A stretch of DNA of 64,000 nt from Desulfuromonas versatilis (GTDB lineage Bacteria; Desulfobacterota; Desulfuromonadia; Desulfuromonadales; NIT-T3), in contig NZ_AP024355.1 of NCBI RefSeq assembly GCF_019704135.1, forward strand, positions 2,412,001 to 2,476,000. Direction: 5' to 3'. Positions 16,210 to 25,346 of the stretch are shown here, in pieces; position 1 is the first letter of the stretch; every line of letters starts with the position of its first letter. Made by a program: the position numbers and the translations under genes. The notes below the pieces were generated by a model. That model did no database searches and was not told the DNA's origin. It saw only the letters and a list, made by a program, of their open reading frames with translations.

Positions 16210-16231
16210 GGGGCGAATGATTATTCGCCCC
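16210..16231. repeat. REP-like palindrome and degenerate repeats between cusB and cusA
   Basis: GGGGCGAAT and ATTCGCCCC form a perfect 9-bp inverted repeat with a 4-base loop. The preceding bases carry two near copies of CCGTCTCGAACC(C)CGGGGCG (about 16146-16168 and 16198-16215) and one diverged copy. The pattern resembles dispersed intergenic palindromes rather than a coding region, and it splits an otherwise compact operon. Confidence 0.7.
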
Positions 16232-16238
16232 TACGGGA

Positions 16239-17753
16239 TTACTTGAACAAATCTTCTAGATCTTCCTGTTTTTCCTCTGGTTCTTCGCCGAAGAGGTCGT
16301 CGAGGTCCTCGGCGGGGGCGGCCATGTCGTGGCCGGCGTGTTCGTCCTTTTTCGGCTCGAGCATTTTCTGGATCGCTTCGCGCAGTTTGCTCTCCGAGTC
16401 GAGCATGAACTGGGCGGAGGTCACCACCTTTTCGCCGGCGAGCAGGCCCTGGCGGATCTCGATGCGCCCGTCCTGGTTCTGCAGGCCGGTCTTGACCTGG
16501 CGCGGTTCGAATTTGCCGTCGCCCAGGGCGACGAAAACGGTCTGTTTGCTCCCCGAGTTGAGAACGGCCTCGACAGGAATGGTCAGCACGTCGCGCACGG
16601 TTTCTGCCTGAATTTTCACGTTGACGTACATGTCGGGGCGAAGCTCGAAGTCGGGGTTGTCGAGGTCGATGCGAGCCTTGACGGTGCGGGTCTTCGCTTC
16701 GACGTAGGGATAGATGGTGGAGATGCGCCCCTCGATGGTGCGACGGGGGCCGAAGGGGAGTTCGATCTCGGCGCCCTGCCCTTGTTTGATCCAGGGGAGC
16801 TCGTATTCGTAGATGTCGGCATAGACCCATACCTGGGAGATGTCCGAGATCTGCATCAGGTCCACCCCAGGCTTGGCGTACATCCCCTCGGTAACCATTT
16901 TCATGGTGACGATCCCCTTGTAGGGGGCGTAGAGGGTCAGGGTTTTCTGTGCCTTATGGGTCCTCTCCAACTCGCGGATCTGCCGCTCCGAGATATCCCA
17001 GAGCTTGAGGCGCTGGCGCGATGCTTCGAGCAGGCGCGTGGCCCCTCCGGCGATTTCGGGAAACGGGCTGTCCTGGAGCGAAGCGCTGTTGCTCAGGGCC
17101 AACAGGTATTCCTCCTGGGCCGAGACCAGCTCGGGGCTGTAGATCTCGAGCAGCGGCTGGCCTTTCTTGACATGCTGGCCGGTCTGGGCAACGTAGAGCT
17201 TCTCGATCCAGCCGGCGATCTTGCTGTTGACCGAATACTGCTTCGGCTCCTCGTAACCGACCAGGCCCACGGTGCGGATCACCCGGCTCAGGTCGCCGCG
17301 CTCAACCAGGGCAGTGCGCACCCCCATGTTCTGCGAGGTGACCGGGTCGATGCTGATCACCGCGCCGCCGGGAGCCTCGTCCTCGTAAACCGGTACCAGG
17401 TCCATCCCCATGGGGGATTTGCCCGGCTCGTCGCGGATATAGGTCGGGTCCATGGGGGCGACCCAGTACTTGATCTTGCGCTCGCCGGTCGGCTTGGCCC
17501 CGGCCCCGGCGGTGCCGGTTTTCAAGGGGGTGAGGTCCATGTTGCAGATGGGACACAGACCCGGCTCGTCGACGATGATCATCGGGTGCATGCCGCAGGT
17601 GTACTTGACCTTTTCGGCCCCCGCCTCGGCCGGACCGTGAAAGTGGCCCAGGTCGCCGCGAATCAGGCTCTGCCATCCGTAATAGAGGCCGCCGCTGAAA
17701 ACCAATCCCAGCGTCATCAGGGAAGTAGTGAGGATTTTTGCTCGTCTGGTCAT
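16239..17753 (-). CDS. cusB: Copper/silver efflux periplasmic adaptor
   Basis: A 504-residue membrane-fusion protein. After one N-terminal hydrophobic anchor come two heavy-metal-binding modules typical of CusB/SilB: YTCGMHPMIIVDEPGLCPIC (from residue 51) and a diverged copy, YWVAPMDPTYIRDEPGKSPMGM. Then follow the barrel-sandwich, alpha-hairpin and beta-barrel parts (GWIEKLYVAQTGQHVKKGQPLLEIYSP, VYADIYEYELPWIKQGQ). The C-terminus adds an acidic tail with HAGHDM. Adaptors pass Cu(I)/Ag(I) to CusA and join it to the outer-membrane channel. The ATG overlaps the cusC stop by four bases (ATGA), so translation is coupled. Confidence 0.92.
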   Translation of the reverse strand: MTRRAKILTTSLMTLGLVFSGGLYYGWQSLIRGDLGHFHGPAEAGAEKVKYTCGMHPMIIVDEPGLCPICNMDLTPLKTGTAGAGAKPTGERKIKYWVAPMDPTYIRDEPGKSPMGMDLVPVYEDEAPGGAVISIDPVTSQNMGVRTALVERGDLSRVIRTVGLVGYEEPKQYSVNSKIAGWIEKLYVAQTGQHVKKGQPLLEIYSPELVSAQEEYLLALSNSASLQDSPFPEIAGGATRLLEASRQRLKLWDISERQIRELERTHKAQKTLTLYAPYKGIVTMKMVTEGMYAKPGVDLMQISDISQVWVYADIYEYELPWIKQGQGAEIELPFGPRRTIEGRISTIYPYVEAKTRTVKARIDLDNPDFELRPDMYVNVKIQAETVRDVLTIPVEAVLNSGSKQTVFVALGDGKFEPRQVKTGLQNQDGRIEIRQGLLAGEKVVTSAQFMLDSESKLREAIQKMLEPKKDEHAGHDMAAPAEDLDDLFGEEPEEKQEDLEDLFK

Positions 17754-19051
17754 GGGGAGGTTTCCTTGGCTTGTGAATCGGTGAGACTCCTGCCGGCCTC
17801 GGCCTCCAGCCGGGCCAGGCTGCGCTGGTAATCGGTCAGCGCCCGGTAATAATCCATCTCGTAGCGCTGCAGGGTCAGCTGGGCATCGAGTAGGGAGAGA
17901 AACTCGACCTTGCCGACCTGGTAGGCACTCAGCGCCGCCTGCAGGGCCTGGGTCGCCTGGGGGATGATCCCGGTTTTGAACAGCAGCACCTGCTGGCGGT
18001 TTTTCTCGAGTTGGGCATGGGCGTCGCTGATGTTGAAGCCCACCTTGTTGCGCAAATCATTGTACTGCTGGTAGGCCATGCGGATCCCGGAGTCGGCCTC
18101 CGCCACGACTTCGCCGCGACGTTCCTGCCAGACCGGGAGGTTGAAGGTGACCCCGGCGCTGACGAAATCCACACCGTCGTCACCACGGTTCTCCTCGCGA
18201 AACTTGTAGGCGGCAAACACGTTGAAGTCGGGGCGGTAATCGAGCTCGGCAAACTTCTTCTGCGACCGGAACCGGTCGATCAGCGACTGATAGGCGGCGA
18301 ACAGGGGCCTTGCTTCTTCGGCCTGTTCGATAAGTTCGGGAACCGAAACTTTTGCTTCGACCAATTCGAATTCGGGCAGCTTTTCCACCGGACTGGCGGC
18401 CGGCCGGGCCAGCAGGGTGTTGAGATTGGCCTGTGCGGTCAGCCGTTGCTGGCGCAGGGCGAACAGCCGGTCCATCAGCTTGGATCGCTCGACCTGGGCC
18501 TTGAGCACATCCTGCTGCAGTCCCTGGCCGACCTGGTAGCGGATTTCGGTCAGGCGGATGAAATCGTCAAGGAGCTTCAGGTTCTTTTCCGTGATCTCGA
18601 TCGCCTTATCCAGGTAATACAGGCTGTAGTAGGCATCCTTGACCTGCCGGACGAGTTGCAGGCGGCTGTCCTCGTAAACCCCCTTGTACCAGAGCGCCTG
18701 CTGCTCGGCCTGTTCGGCCTTCGAACCCAGCTTGCCGGGAAAAGGGAATTTCTGGGCCAGGACGATGTCCCGACTGGTCATGGGGGCTTCATTGCCGGCC
18801 AGAGTATCAACGGGAAAATTGTTCATGCTCAGAGTCAGCATCGGGTCGTCGAGGGTGCCCGCCGGAATGACCTTGCGCTCGAACATCCGCCAGCGCTGCT
18901 CGGCGGCACGCAAGTCGGGGTTTTCGACCAGGGCTTGGGCGACCAACCGTTCGAGAATCGGCCGTTTATCTTGAGCCTCGCCCTCATTCGCCGCGCAGGG
19001 GACGGCCGCAATCAGAACCAGAAGCAGAAACAGGGTAGAAAATCGCATCAT
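17750..19051 (-). CDS. cusC: Outer-membrane efflux channel, TolC/CusC family
   Basis: A 433-residue TolC-fold protein with a signal peptide (MMRFSTLFLLLVLIAAVPCAA) and two outer-membrane-factor halves built of long coiled helices (NPDLRAAEQRW near the start; QVGKVEFLSLLDAQLTL near the end). ATG 19051 is chosen because AGGAG lies 7 bases before it; an upstream in-frame TTG at 19108 has no such site. It is the first gene of the cusCBA unit and would form the exit duct of the metal pump. No lipobox is apparent, unlike E. coli CusC. No two-component CusRS genes are adjacent in the window. Confidence 0.88.
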   Translation of the reverse strand: MMRFSTLFLLLVLIAAVPCAANEGEAQDKRPILERLVAQALVENPDLRAAEQRWRMFERKVIPAGTLDDPMLTLSMNNFPVDTLAGNEAPMTSRDIVLAQKFPFPGKLGSKAEQAEQQALWYKGVYEDSRLQLVRQVKDAYYSLYYLDKAIEITEKNLKLLDDFIRLTEIRYQVGQGLQQDVLKAQVERSKLMDRLFALRQQRLTAQANLNTLLARPAASPVEKLPEFELVEAKVSVPELIEQAEEARPLFAAYQSLIDRFRSQKKFAELDYRPDFNVFAAYKFREENRGDDGVDFVSAGVTFNLPVWQERRGEVVAEADSGIRMAYQQYNDLRNKVGFNISDAHAQLEKNRQQVLLFKTGIIPQATQALQAALSAYQVGKVEFLSLLDAQLTLQRYEMDYYRALTDYQRSLARLEAEAGRSLTDSQAKETSP

Positions 19052-19470
19052 CGGAAAACTCCTGCGGGGGAAGTGCAAATATGCTGAAAGTATAGATTTT
19101 CCCCGCAATCAATCAAGAAAACATTCTCTGTTGCATACCCATTTTCACAGACCGTGCCCAATTTGATTCCGACTTTTAATTAGGCATTTAGCCCCGTAAG
19201 GCTCAACCCCTGCCGGAAGGTTTGTCGGATATTCTACATGGAATCGTGGATTATTCTGCATTTCTTCAAGACTCGAGCCATCGGCTAGATGCAGCAAGCC
19301 CCCCCCTGTAAGCCCTGTTTGACGCCAGCAATGGTGGACCTCCCGCCGAAAAGCCGGTGTGGCATGTTTTGTGGAAACAGGCTTAGGTCTATAAACATCC
19401 GACTGATCGGTCAGATCTGTCCAATCCGTCGGATAAATTTTTTTAAATCCTTTGCCTGATATTCATCGAG
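19052..19470. other. Divergent intergenic region between cusC and the cytochrome operon
   Basis: About 420 bp without a credible gene. It must carry promoters for both the cus operon (minus) and the cytochrome operon (plus), but no convincing -35/-10 or -24/-12 pair was found. A 7-bp dyad (ATCCGAC at 19397-19403 and GTCGGAT at 19428-19434, 24 bp apart) lies 37 bp before the cytochrome start and could be an operator. Confidence 0.45.
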
Positions 19471-21126
19471 TTGCCCTTGAAAACTCCCCCCGACATCCCC
19501 CGGTGGATCAACCCCCTGCTGGTGCTGGCCGCCCTGGCTTTGTTGACGGTGGTGGTCGCCGCCCTTGCCCTGGAAAGGCGCGGCGGCCACCACCCTGACA
19601 GGCAAATAGCCGACATAACTGTCAATTTGGCAGGGAGTACGGTCAGGGAGCACTGCACCACCTGCCACCCCGGAGGGGCGCTCCATCCTGCTCACGATCA
19701 GGCCGGCAATGATTCTGCGAGGAAGCACCCGGATATCGCCCCCCATTCCATCGACACCCTGGGCTGCACCGGCTGCCACCTGGGTGAGGGGATGGCCATG
19801 GACCAGGTGCTCTCCCATGGTCTGCCGGGAGGGCTCGGCGCCCGCCAGGTGCTCAAGGGCAAGCAGCTGCAGGCCAGCTGCTTCACCTGCCACCCCGTCG
19901 CGCCTCTTGCCGGCGCCGAAAAGGCCTGGCAGGGCTACCAGCTGTTTCTTTCCCGGGCCTGCGACAGCTGTCATCACATCGCCGGGCTTCAACAGGGGGG
20001 ACGGTTCGGTCCCGACCTGAGCACCATCGGCAGCCACCTGAGCCTGGAGCGCATCATCGAGGCGATCCGCGAACCAGATGCCGATCCGGTCAACACCATC
20101 ATGCCGCGCTACCCCCTTTCCAGGGGGCAGACCGAAAAAATCGCCTACTTTCTGAAAAGCCGGGTTGCCGAACCCAAATTCGCCACACCCATGCAGATTC
20201 AGGCCGGGCTGGTCTCGCTGCCGCCATGGCAGCAGGTGCTGGCCGAGGAGATCCCCGCCGAGGCCACCCCCCTGGCCCGCAACCGCTGCCTGGCCTGCCA
20301 CCAGTTCGGTGAAACCGACGGCCGCATCGCGCCCGACCTGACTTCAATCGGCGCGCTGCGCTCCGCGGACTATCTGAAAACCTACCTGGCCGAGCCCAAT
20401 CGCCTGGTGCCCGGCTCCACCATGCCCCGTGTCCAGTTCGAAGAAGCGCAGAGCAAAGAGCTGCTCGGCTTTCTCGCAGCCCAGAAAGGGGAACTGGCCC
20501 ATCAACCCGATCCCAAACAGCTCTATATGCACCTCTGCCAGCGCTGCCATGCCGCCGCCGGCGACGGCCGCGGGCTGATCCAGCCGAACCTGGCCAATTT
20601 TCCACGGGCTTTCGCCGGCAATGCGGAGTTTTTCCGCAGCGTCCCCGACCCGCGGATTGTCGAATCGGTGCGCAAAGGGGTGGCCGGGACCTCCATGCCC
20701 CCCTATGAATACCTGCTAAAACCGCAGGCCATCGAAGCGGTGATCGACCTGATCTACAACGCCTTTGTCGGGGTGGCGCGGGACGACAAGTCGACCTTTG
20801 CGCCTCTGCCGGAAAAACCGGAGTCTCTGCTCAGCCAGGACGAAACCGATGAACTGTTTGACCGACGCTGTTCCGCATGCCACGGACGGGCCGGCACCGG
20901 CAGAGGCCCCAGGCACTTGGAATTTCTGCCGCGGCCACGCAATCTGACCAACACCCCTTACTTTGCCGCCCTGCCCAATGGCCGGATCGCCAGGGCCATC
21001 TACGATGGTGTTCCCGGAACGGGGATGGCATCTTTCCGCAACGAACTCGGTGCGCAGGAGTTGTGGTCTCTGGTGTACAGGGTGAGAGAGTTTTCGCAGA
21101 CAAGCAACATGGATGGCAAAAGATGA
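19471..21126 (+). CDS. Membrane-anchored seven-heme c-type cytochrome of a bc-type complex
   Basis: A 551-residue protein with one N-terminal membrane anchor (about residues 13-35) and seven CxxCH heme sites starting at residues 62, 99, 137, 164, 273, 356 and 467. The later part looks like repeated mono-heme cytochrome c domains with distal Met (for example TIMPRYPLS, STMPRVQF, GTSMPPYEY, GTGMASF). It overlaps the Rieske gene (ATGA), so it is probably the electron-accepting cytochrome of that quinol-oxidising complex. The start is uncertain: TTG 19471 or TTG 19477, with only a weak GAG upstream and no in-frame ATG nearby. Seven hemes is more than the usual cytochrome c1 or f. Confidence 0.85.
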   Translation: MPLKTPPDIPRWINPLLVLAALALLTVVVAALALERRGGHHPDRQIADITVNLAGSTVREHCTTCHPGGALHPAHDQAGNDSARKHPDIAPHSIDTLGCTGCHLGEGMAMDQVLSHGLPGGLGARQVLKGKQLQASCFTCHPVAPLAGAEKAWQGYQLFLSRACDSCHHIAGLQQGGRFGPDLSTIGSHLSLERIIEAIREPDADPVNTIMPRYPLSRGQTEKIAYFLKSRVAEPKFATPMQIQAGLVSLPPWQQVLAEEIPAEATPLARNRCLACHQFGETDGRIAPDLTSIGALRSADYLKTYLAEPNRLVPGSTMPRVQFEEAQSKELLGFLAAQKGELAHQPDPKQLYMHLCQRCHAAAGDGRGLIQPNLANFPRAFAGNAEFFRSVPDPRIVESVRKGVAGTSMPPYEYLLKPQAIEAVIDLIYNAFVGVARDDKSTFAPLPEKPESLLSQDETDELFDRRCSACHGRAGTGRGPRHLEFLPRPRNLTNTPYFAALPNGRIARAIYDGVPGTGMASFRNELGAQELWSLVYRVREFSQTSNMDGKR

Positions 21127-21590
21127 AGCGGCGCGACTGGCTGGTACGTACCCTCTCGTGGGGATTCGGCGGCACGGCTTTGGGGATGCTGGGCTGGATG
21201 TTCGGCGATGTCTGGCTCGCCGCGGGGCGGTTTTCCACCGCTCACTGGACCCGCCTGACCGATGCGGACACCATCTCCGGAGAAGCGGTGGTCCCCTTCC
21301 CTGCCCAGCGGGTCGCCCTGGTCAGACGCGAGGCGTTGGTGGGCGCGGTCAGCCTGGAGTGCACGCACCTGGGCTGCCTGGTCAATGTCATGGATCAGGG
21401 TTTTTATTGCCCCTGCCACGGCAGCGAATTCGGCCCACTGGGGGAGGTCTGGTCGGGACCGGCGCCGACCCCGCTGCAATGGCACGAGGTGCGGGTCAGC
21501 CGTGGCCAGCTCTGGATCCACTCGGGACAGAAGCTGGACGCTCCCCACTGGGTCCAGCTGCCGCCATCCCAGCAGAATGCGGAGGTCTGA
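21123..21590 (+). CDS. Rieske 2Fe-2S protein of a cytochrome bc-type complex
   Basis: A 155-residue protein. The N-terminus MKRRDWLVRTLSWGFGG is a twin-arginine-like anchor with one membrane span. The cluster-binding motifs CTHLGC and CPCHGS (two Cys and two His) are both present. It would take one electron from menaquinol and pass it to the multiheme cytochrome encoded just upstream. The ATG overlaps the cytochrome stop by four bases, and the cytochrome b gene starts four bases after its stop, so the three are one transcription unit. Confidence 0.93.
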   Translation: MKRRDWLVRTLSWGFGGTALGMLGWMFGDVWLAAGRFSTAHWTRLTDADTISGEAVVPFPAQRVALVRREALVGAVSLECTHLGCLVNVMDQGFYCPCHGSEFGPLGEVWSGPAPTPLQWHEVRVSRGQLWIHSGQKLDAPHWVQLPPSQQNAEV

Positions 21591-21594
21591 AGCG

Positions 21595-22644
21595 ATGGCG
21601 CAAAGCAGAAGAAACTTCCTGCACCACCTGCATCCTGTGCGGATCAACCGCCGCACCCTGCATCCCGCAACCACCCTGGGGCTTGGGGTTGCCGGACTGA
21701 CCTGCCTGGCGGTGTTATTGCTCAGCGGACTGACCCTGTTTCTCTATTACGTTCCCGAGCAGGCTGTGGCCTATGAACGGATCCTGCACATCACCACCAC
21801 GCTACCTTACGGCAGGCTGCTGCGCAACCTCCACTACGTCGCCGCCAACGGCCTGCTGATTCTCGCCGCCCTGCACCTGACGAGGGTCTTTCTCACCGGC
21901 AGCTACAAAGAGCGCAGCCTCAACTGGATATACGGGTTGGTCCTGCTGATGCTGATTCTGGTGGCGAACTTTACCGGCTATCTGCTCCCCTGGGACCAGA
22001 TCTCCTACTGGGCGATCAAGGTCGGCGCAAGCCTTGCCGCCTACTTCCCGCTGGTCGGGCCCGGGATAAGCCGCTTCTTCCTGGGCGGCGACCAGGTCGG
22101 CGAAGAGACCCTGCTGCGCTCGTTCGCCCTGCACGCCAGCGTGCTGCCCCTTCTGCTGCTGGTCTTTACCGCCCTGCATCTCTGGCGCATCCGCAAGGAC
22201 GGGGGGCTGGCCGCCCCGCCCCAGGACGAGAGCCAGAAGCTGCCTGCTGGCCCCTGGCTTTACCGGGCGGAAACTGCCGTGGCCCTGCTGACCCTGGCGG
22301 CCTTGATTGCCCTGGCCCTGGTGCTTGACGCCCCGCTGCATGAGCGGGCCGATCCCCTGCACCCGCCCAACCCGGCCAAGGCGCCCTGGTACTTCGTCGG
22401 ATTTCAGGAGATGGTCAGCTGGTCGGCCACCTTCGGCGGAGTCGTCGCACCGCTGGTCATCGGCCTGTTTCTGTTGTTTGCCCCCTGGTTCGACCACAGC
22501 CGCAGCCACCCGGGGCTCTGGTTTGCCAGGGATCGCTGGGGCCCTAACCTGGCATTTATCACCCTGGCATTGAGCCAGATCGCCTTTATCGCCGTCGGGC
22601 TGTGGCTGCGCGGCAAGAACTGGCAGCTGCAGCTCCCCTTCTAA
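21595..22644 (+). CDS. Cytochrome b (fused b6/subunit IV type) of a bc-type complex
   Basis: A 349-residue membrane protein. Heme-ligating histidines occur in LHYVAANGLLILAALHL and in FALHASVLPLLLLVFTALHLWR, giving the two b hemes. The quinol-oxidation site motif PEWY is replaced by APWY (NPAKAPWYFVGFQE), a variant I recall from menaquinol-using complexes. The C-terminal part has extra spans like subunit IV. ATG 21595 follows GGAGG. With the seven-heme cytochrome and Rieske protein it makes a quinol:cytochrome c oxidoreductase in the inner membrane. Confidence 0.92.
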   Translation: MAQSRRNFLHHLHPVRINRRTLHPATTLGLGVAGLTCLAVLLLSGLTLFLYYVPEQAVAYERILHITTTLPYGRLLRNLHYVAANGLLILAALHLTRVFLTGSYKERSLNWIYGLVLLMLILVANFTGYLLPWDQISYWAIKVGASLAAYFPLVGPGISRFFLGGDQVGEETLLRSFALHASVLPLLLLVFTALHLWRIRKDGGLAAPPQDESQKLPAGPWLYRAETAVALLTLAALIALALVLDAPLHERADPLHPPNPAKAPWYFVGFQEMVSWSATFGGVVAPLVIGLFLLFAPWFDHSRSHPGLWFARDRWGPNLAFITLALSQIAFIAVGLWLRGKNWQLQLPF

Positions 22645-22667
22645 CCCCCCAACGGAGACGACATCCA

Positions 22668-23174
22668 ATGAGAACATTTAACATTTTTTCTCTTCTGACG
22701 CTTCTGGTTCTGCTGACCGCCGCGCCGGCCCTGGCCCTTTCCGATTCCCAGCAGAAGGAGTTCGACCGGATCATGAACCTGTCCATGGCCGATCTCACCG
22801 GCGAAGCCTCCGAGCTTCTCGAGAAGAAGTATCCCGACGAGGACTGGGACCAGTGGAAGTTCCCCCAGTACGTGTTCACCAACGAATCGGTGGAAGTCGG
22901 CTACATGATCGCCGTCAAGCAGCCACGCCTCATTGAGAAGTTCAACTGCTACTGCTTCTGCGACGCCATGGGCCACAAGAGCCTGCTCGACTGCTTTGTC
23001 AAAAAGGGCTTTTTCGGGCAGAAGTACGATGACCACGCCGCCAACTGCAACATCTGCTACGGTCAGGCAATGATGGCCTTTCTCTGGGCGGAGCTCGGGG
23101 CGACGGACGACACCATCAAGGCGGGATTCGACAAAAAGTTCGCCCGCCTGCTCCAGCAGCAACAGCAGAAATAA
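22668..23174 (+). CDS. Exported cysteine-rich protein, PCYCGC-like
   Basis: A 168-residue protein with a signal peptide (residues 1-24, ending ALAL). It has a Cys-rich core NCYCFC (C94, C96, C98), C109, and CNIC (C127, C130). It resembles the PCYCGC-motif family of unknown function, though the motif here is NCYCFC. The six cysteines could bind a metal or form disulfides. It follows cytochrome b by 23 bp with a CGGAG ribosome site, so it belongs to the bc-complex operon and may help assemble or metallate it. That role is inference. Confidence 0.65.
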   Translation: MRTFNIFSLLTLLVLLTAAPALALSDSQQKEFDRIMNLSMADLTGEASELLEKKYPDEDWDQWKFPQYVFTNESVEVGYMIAVKQPRLIEKFNCYCFCDAMGHKSLLDCFVKKGFFGQKYDDHAANCNICYGQAMMAFLWAELGATDDTIKAGFDKKFARLLQQQQQK

Positions 23175-23258
23175 GCCTTATCGCATATCAGCCGCCCTCC
23201 GCAGGGCAATAACCAGGCGGAGGCTGTAAGGTTCGGCCGATCGGGTATAATAAAGGGC

Positions 23259-25346
23259 ATGAAAACTCCGATTGCCGCCCTTTTCGTCCTCGTGCTGCTG
23301 TGTCTTAGCCCCGCCTCCGCCACCTCCTCTTCCGGGCCGGAGGCGCTCCCGGCTTACGATCTGGACATCCGTCTAGAGCCTGGAAACGGCACCCTGCAGG
23401 GCATCGCGACCCTTCGCATCGCCTCAACCCAAACCACCACCCTGCAACTGACGTTGGCCGAAAGCTGCAGGGTCAGCGCTGTTGCGGTCAATGGCGGTGC
23501 CGTTCCGTTCAGCTTCAGCGGCGGACTGCTGAACATTGCCCTGCCCCCGGTGAATCCCGAAGGTCAGTTGCGAATCCGCATCGACTACCAGGGGCGGTTT
23601 CTCGATCATCCTCCCGAGGCCCCACTACACGCGGAAGACCCGACCTACGGGGTCGCCGCATCCATCGGCCCGGCCGGCACCTTTCTATCCGGCGGCGCCG
23701 CCTGGTACCCTGTGCTGCCAGGACAAACCGCCCTGTTCAAGGTCAGGGTCCGGGCCCCCGAGGGGTACCACGCTCTCACCTCGGGCCGCCGCGCCGAGCA
23801 GGTCGCTGGGGGCGAGAGTTATTCGGTGTGGGAGACGAACACTCCCCTGCCCTCTCTGAGCCTGGCCGCAGGCCCCTACCAGGTGTGGGAAGAGATGGTC
23901 GACCAGGTTCCCGTCTACGCCTATTTCTACCCCCGCAGCGGGGAGTTGGCGCAAACCTACCTGGAGGCGACCCGCCGCTACCTGTTCATGTATCAGAAGT
24001 TGTTCGGGCCCTACCCCTTCGAAAAATTCGCAGTGGTGGAAAACTTCTTTCCCACCGGCTACGGCTTTCCCTCCTGGACCCTGCTCGGCTCGAGCGTGGT
24101 GCGCCTGCCCTTTATCGTCGAAACCAGCCTGGGCCACGAGATCGCCCATTCCTGGTGGGGGACCGGGGTGCGTGCCGATTACCGCCAGGGCAACTGGGCC
24201 GAGGGCCTCACCACCTACCTGGCCGATCACTACTTCAAGGAACTCTCCTCGGCGGAAGAGGCCAGGGAATACCGCATCAATATCCTGCGTGACTACGCCT
24301 CCCTGGTACACCCCGGCAATGAGTTCCCCCTGAGCCGGTTCAGCAGCCGGGACAGCAAAGCGAGCCAGTCCATCGGTTACGGTAAGGCGGCCATGGTTTT
24401 TCACATGCTGCGAATGAAAATCGGCGAGGACGATTTTTGGTCGGGGTTGCGGCGGATGGCAGAAAAGTTCATGTTCCGTGAAGCCTCATGGAAGGATTTC
24501 GCCTCGGTTTTCGGCGAAGTCTCAGGCCGGGACCTGAAAGGCTTTTTCGAACAATGGGTCAGCCGGCGGGGGGCGCCCGTGCTGAAACTGGAAGGGGTCG
24601 CTGCAGCCCGCGCTGACCAGGGATGGCTGGTGACGGGGACGCTGGTGCAGCAAGGGGATGCCTACGACCTGGAGATCCGCCTGCGCCTGGAGACCCCGGG
24701 AGGGGCAATCGATCGGGTGATCACCGCCAATACGTCCCAATCGCCCTTTTCCATAACCAGCCCGGAGATGCCTGACCGGCTGATCGTCGACCCGCAGGCG
24801 GATCTGTTCCGGCGCCTCGACCCGGTGGAAATACCCCCGACGGTCAACGCCATCCGCGGCTCGACCAACCTGCTGGTGGTGGTCGCCGAGCACCTTTCGG
24901 AGCAGACCCGCCAGGCCGCCCTGGACCTGCTGGCGGCCATGCGCCAGGAAGCTGCGAAGACCGTTGCCGAAGGCGCGGTTGGTCCCGGCGACCTGGCAGG
25001 CCGGGACGTGCTTTTCATCGGCCCGCCGACAAACCCGCAGATCCGTCCTCCTACCCCCGAGGGCCTGGCCTATGGTCCGGGCTTTTTCAGCCTCGAGGGT
25101 GAGCGCTACCAAAGCGCTGGAGCGGCCCTGTTCGCCGCCCTGCCCCACCCTGCCGACAGCAGCCGGGTGACGGCCTTGTTTCTGCCGCTTTCCGCCGATG
25201 CCGCAGCCGCGGCGGTGCGCAAGATCCCCCATTACGGCAAGTACAGTTACCTGGCCTTCGACAACGGCAACAACCGTACCAAGGGGACCTGGCCGGTTGC
25301 CGCTGCGCCGACCACTCACCTGTTCAGCGAGGAGAACCGTCCATGA
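23259..25346 (+). CDS. Exported M1-family-like zinc metallopeptidase
   Basis: A 695-residue protein with a signal peptide (about residues 1-21). An N-terminal beta domain is followed by a gluzincin catalytic domain with HEIAH (residues 293-297) and the third zinc ligand E315 in NWAEG. By my count only 17 residues separate the second His from that Glu, one fewer than in standard M1 enzymes. The GAMEN exopeptidase motif is not seen, so aminopeptidase activity is uncertain. TATAAT ends only 7 bases before the ATG, and AAAGGG is the only possible ribosome site, so the transcript may be near-leaderless. The stop overlaps the next gene (ATGA). Confidence 0.8.
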   Translation: MKTPIAALFVLVLLCLSPASATSSSGPEALPAYDLDIRLEPGNGTLQGIATLRIASTQTTTLQLTLAESCRVSAVAVNGGAVPFSFSGGLLNIALPPVNPEGQLRIRIDYQGRFLDHPPEAPLHAEDPTYGVAASIGPAGTFLSGGAAWYPVLPGQTALFKVRVRAPEGYHALTSGRRAEQVAGGESYSVWETNTPLPSLSLAAGPYQVWEEMVDQVPVYAYFYPRSGELAQTYLEATRRYLFMYQKLFGPYPFEKFAVVENFFPTGYGFPSWTLLGSSVVRLPFIVETSLGHEIAHSWWGTGVRADYRQGNWAEGLTTYLADHYFKELSSAEEAREYRINILRDYASLVHPGNEFPLSRFSSRDSKASQSIGYGKAAMVFHMLRMKIGEDDFWSGLRRMAEKFMFREASWKDFASVFGEVSGRDLKGFFEQWVSRRGAPVLKLEGVAAARADQGWLVTGTLVQQGDAYDLEIRLRLETPGGAIDRVITANTSQSPFSITSPEMPDRLIVDPQADLFRRLDPVEIPPTVNAIRGSTNLLVVVAEHLSEQTRQAALDLLAAMRQEAAKTVAEGAVGPGDLAGRDVLFIGPPTNPQIRPPTPEGLAYGPGFFSLEGERYQSAGAALFAALPHPADSSRVTALFLPLSADAAAAAVRKIPHYGKYSYLAFDNGNNRTKGTWPVAAAPTTHLFSEENRP

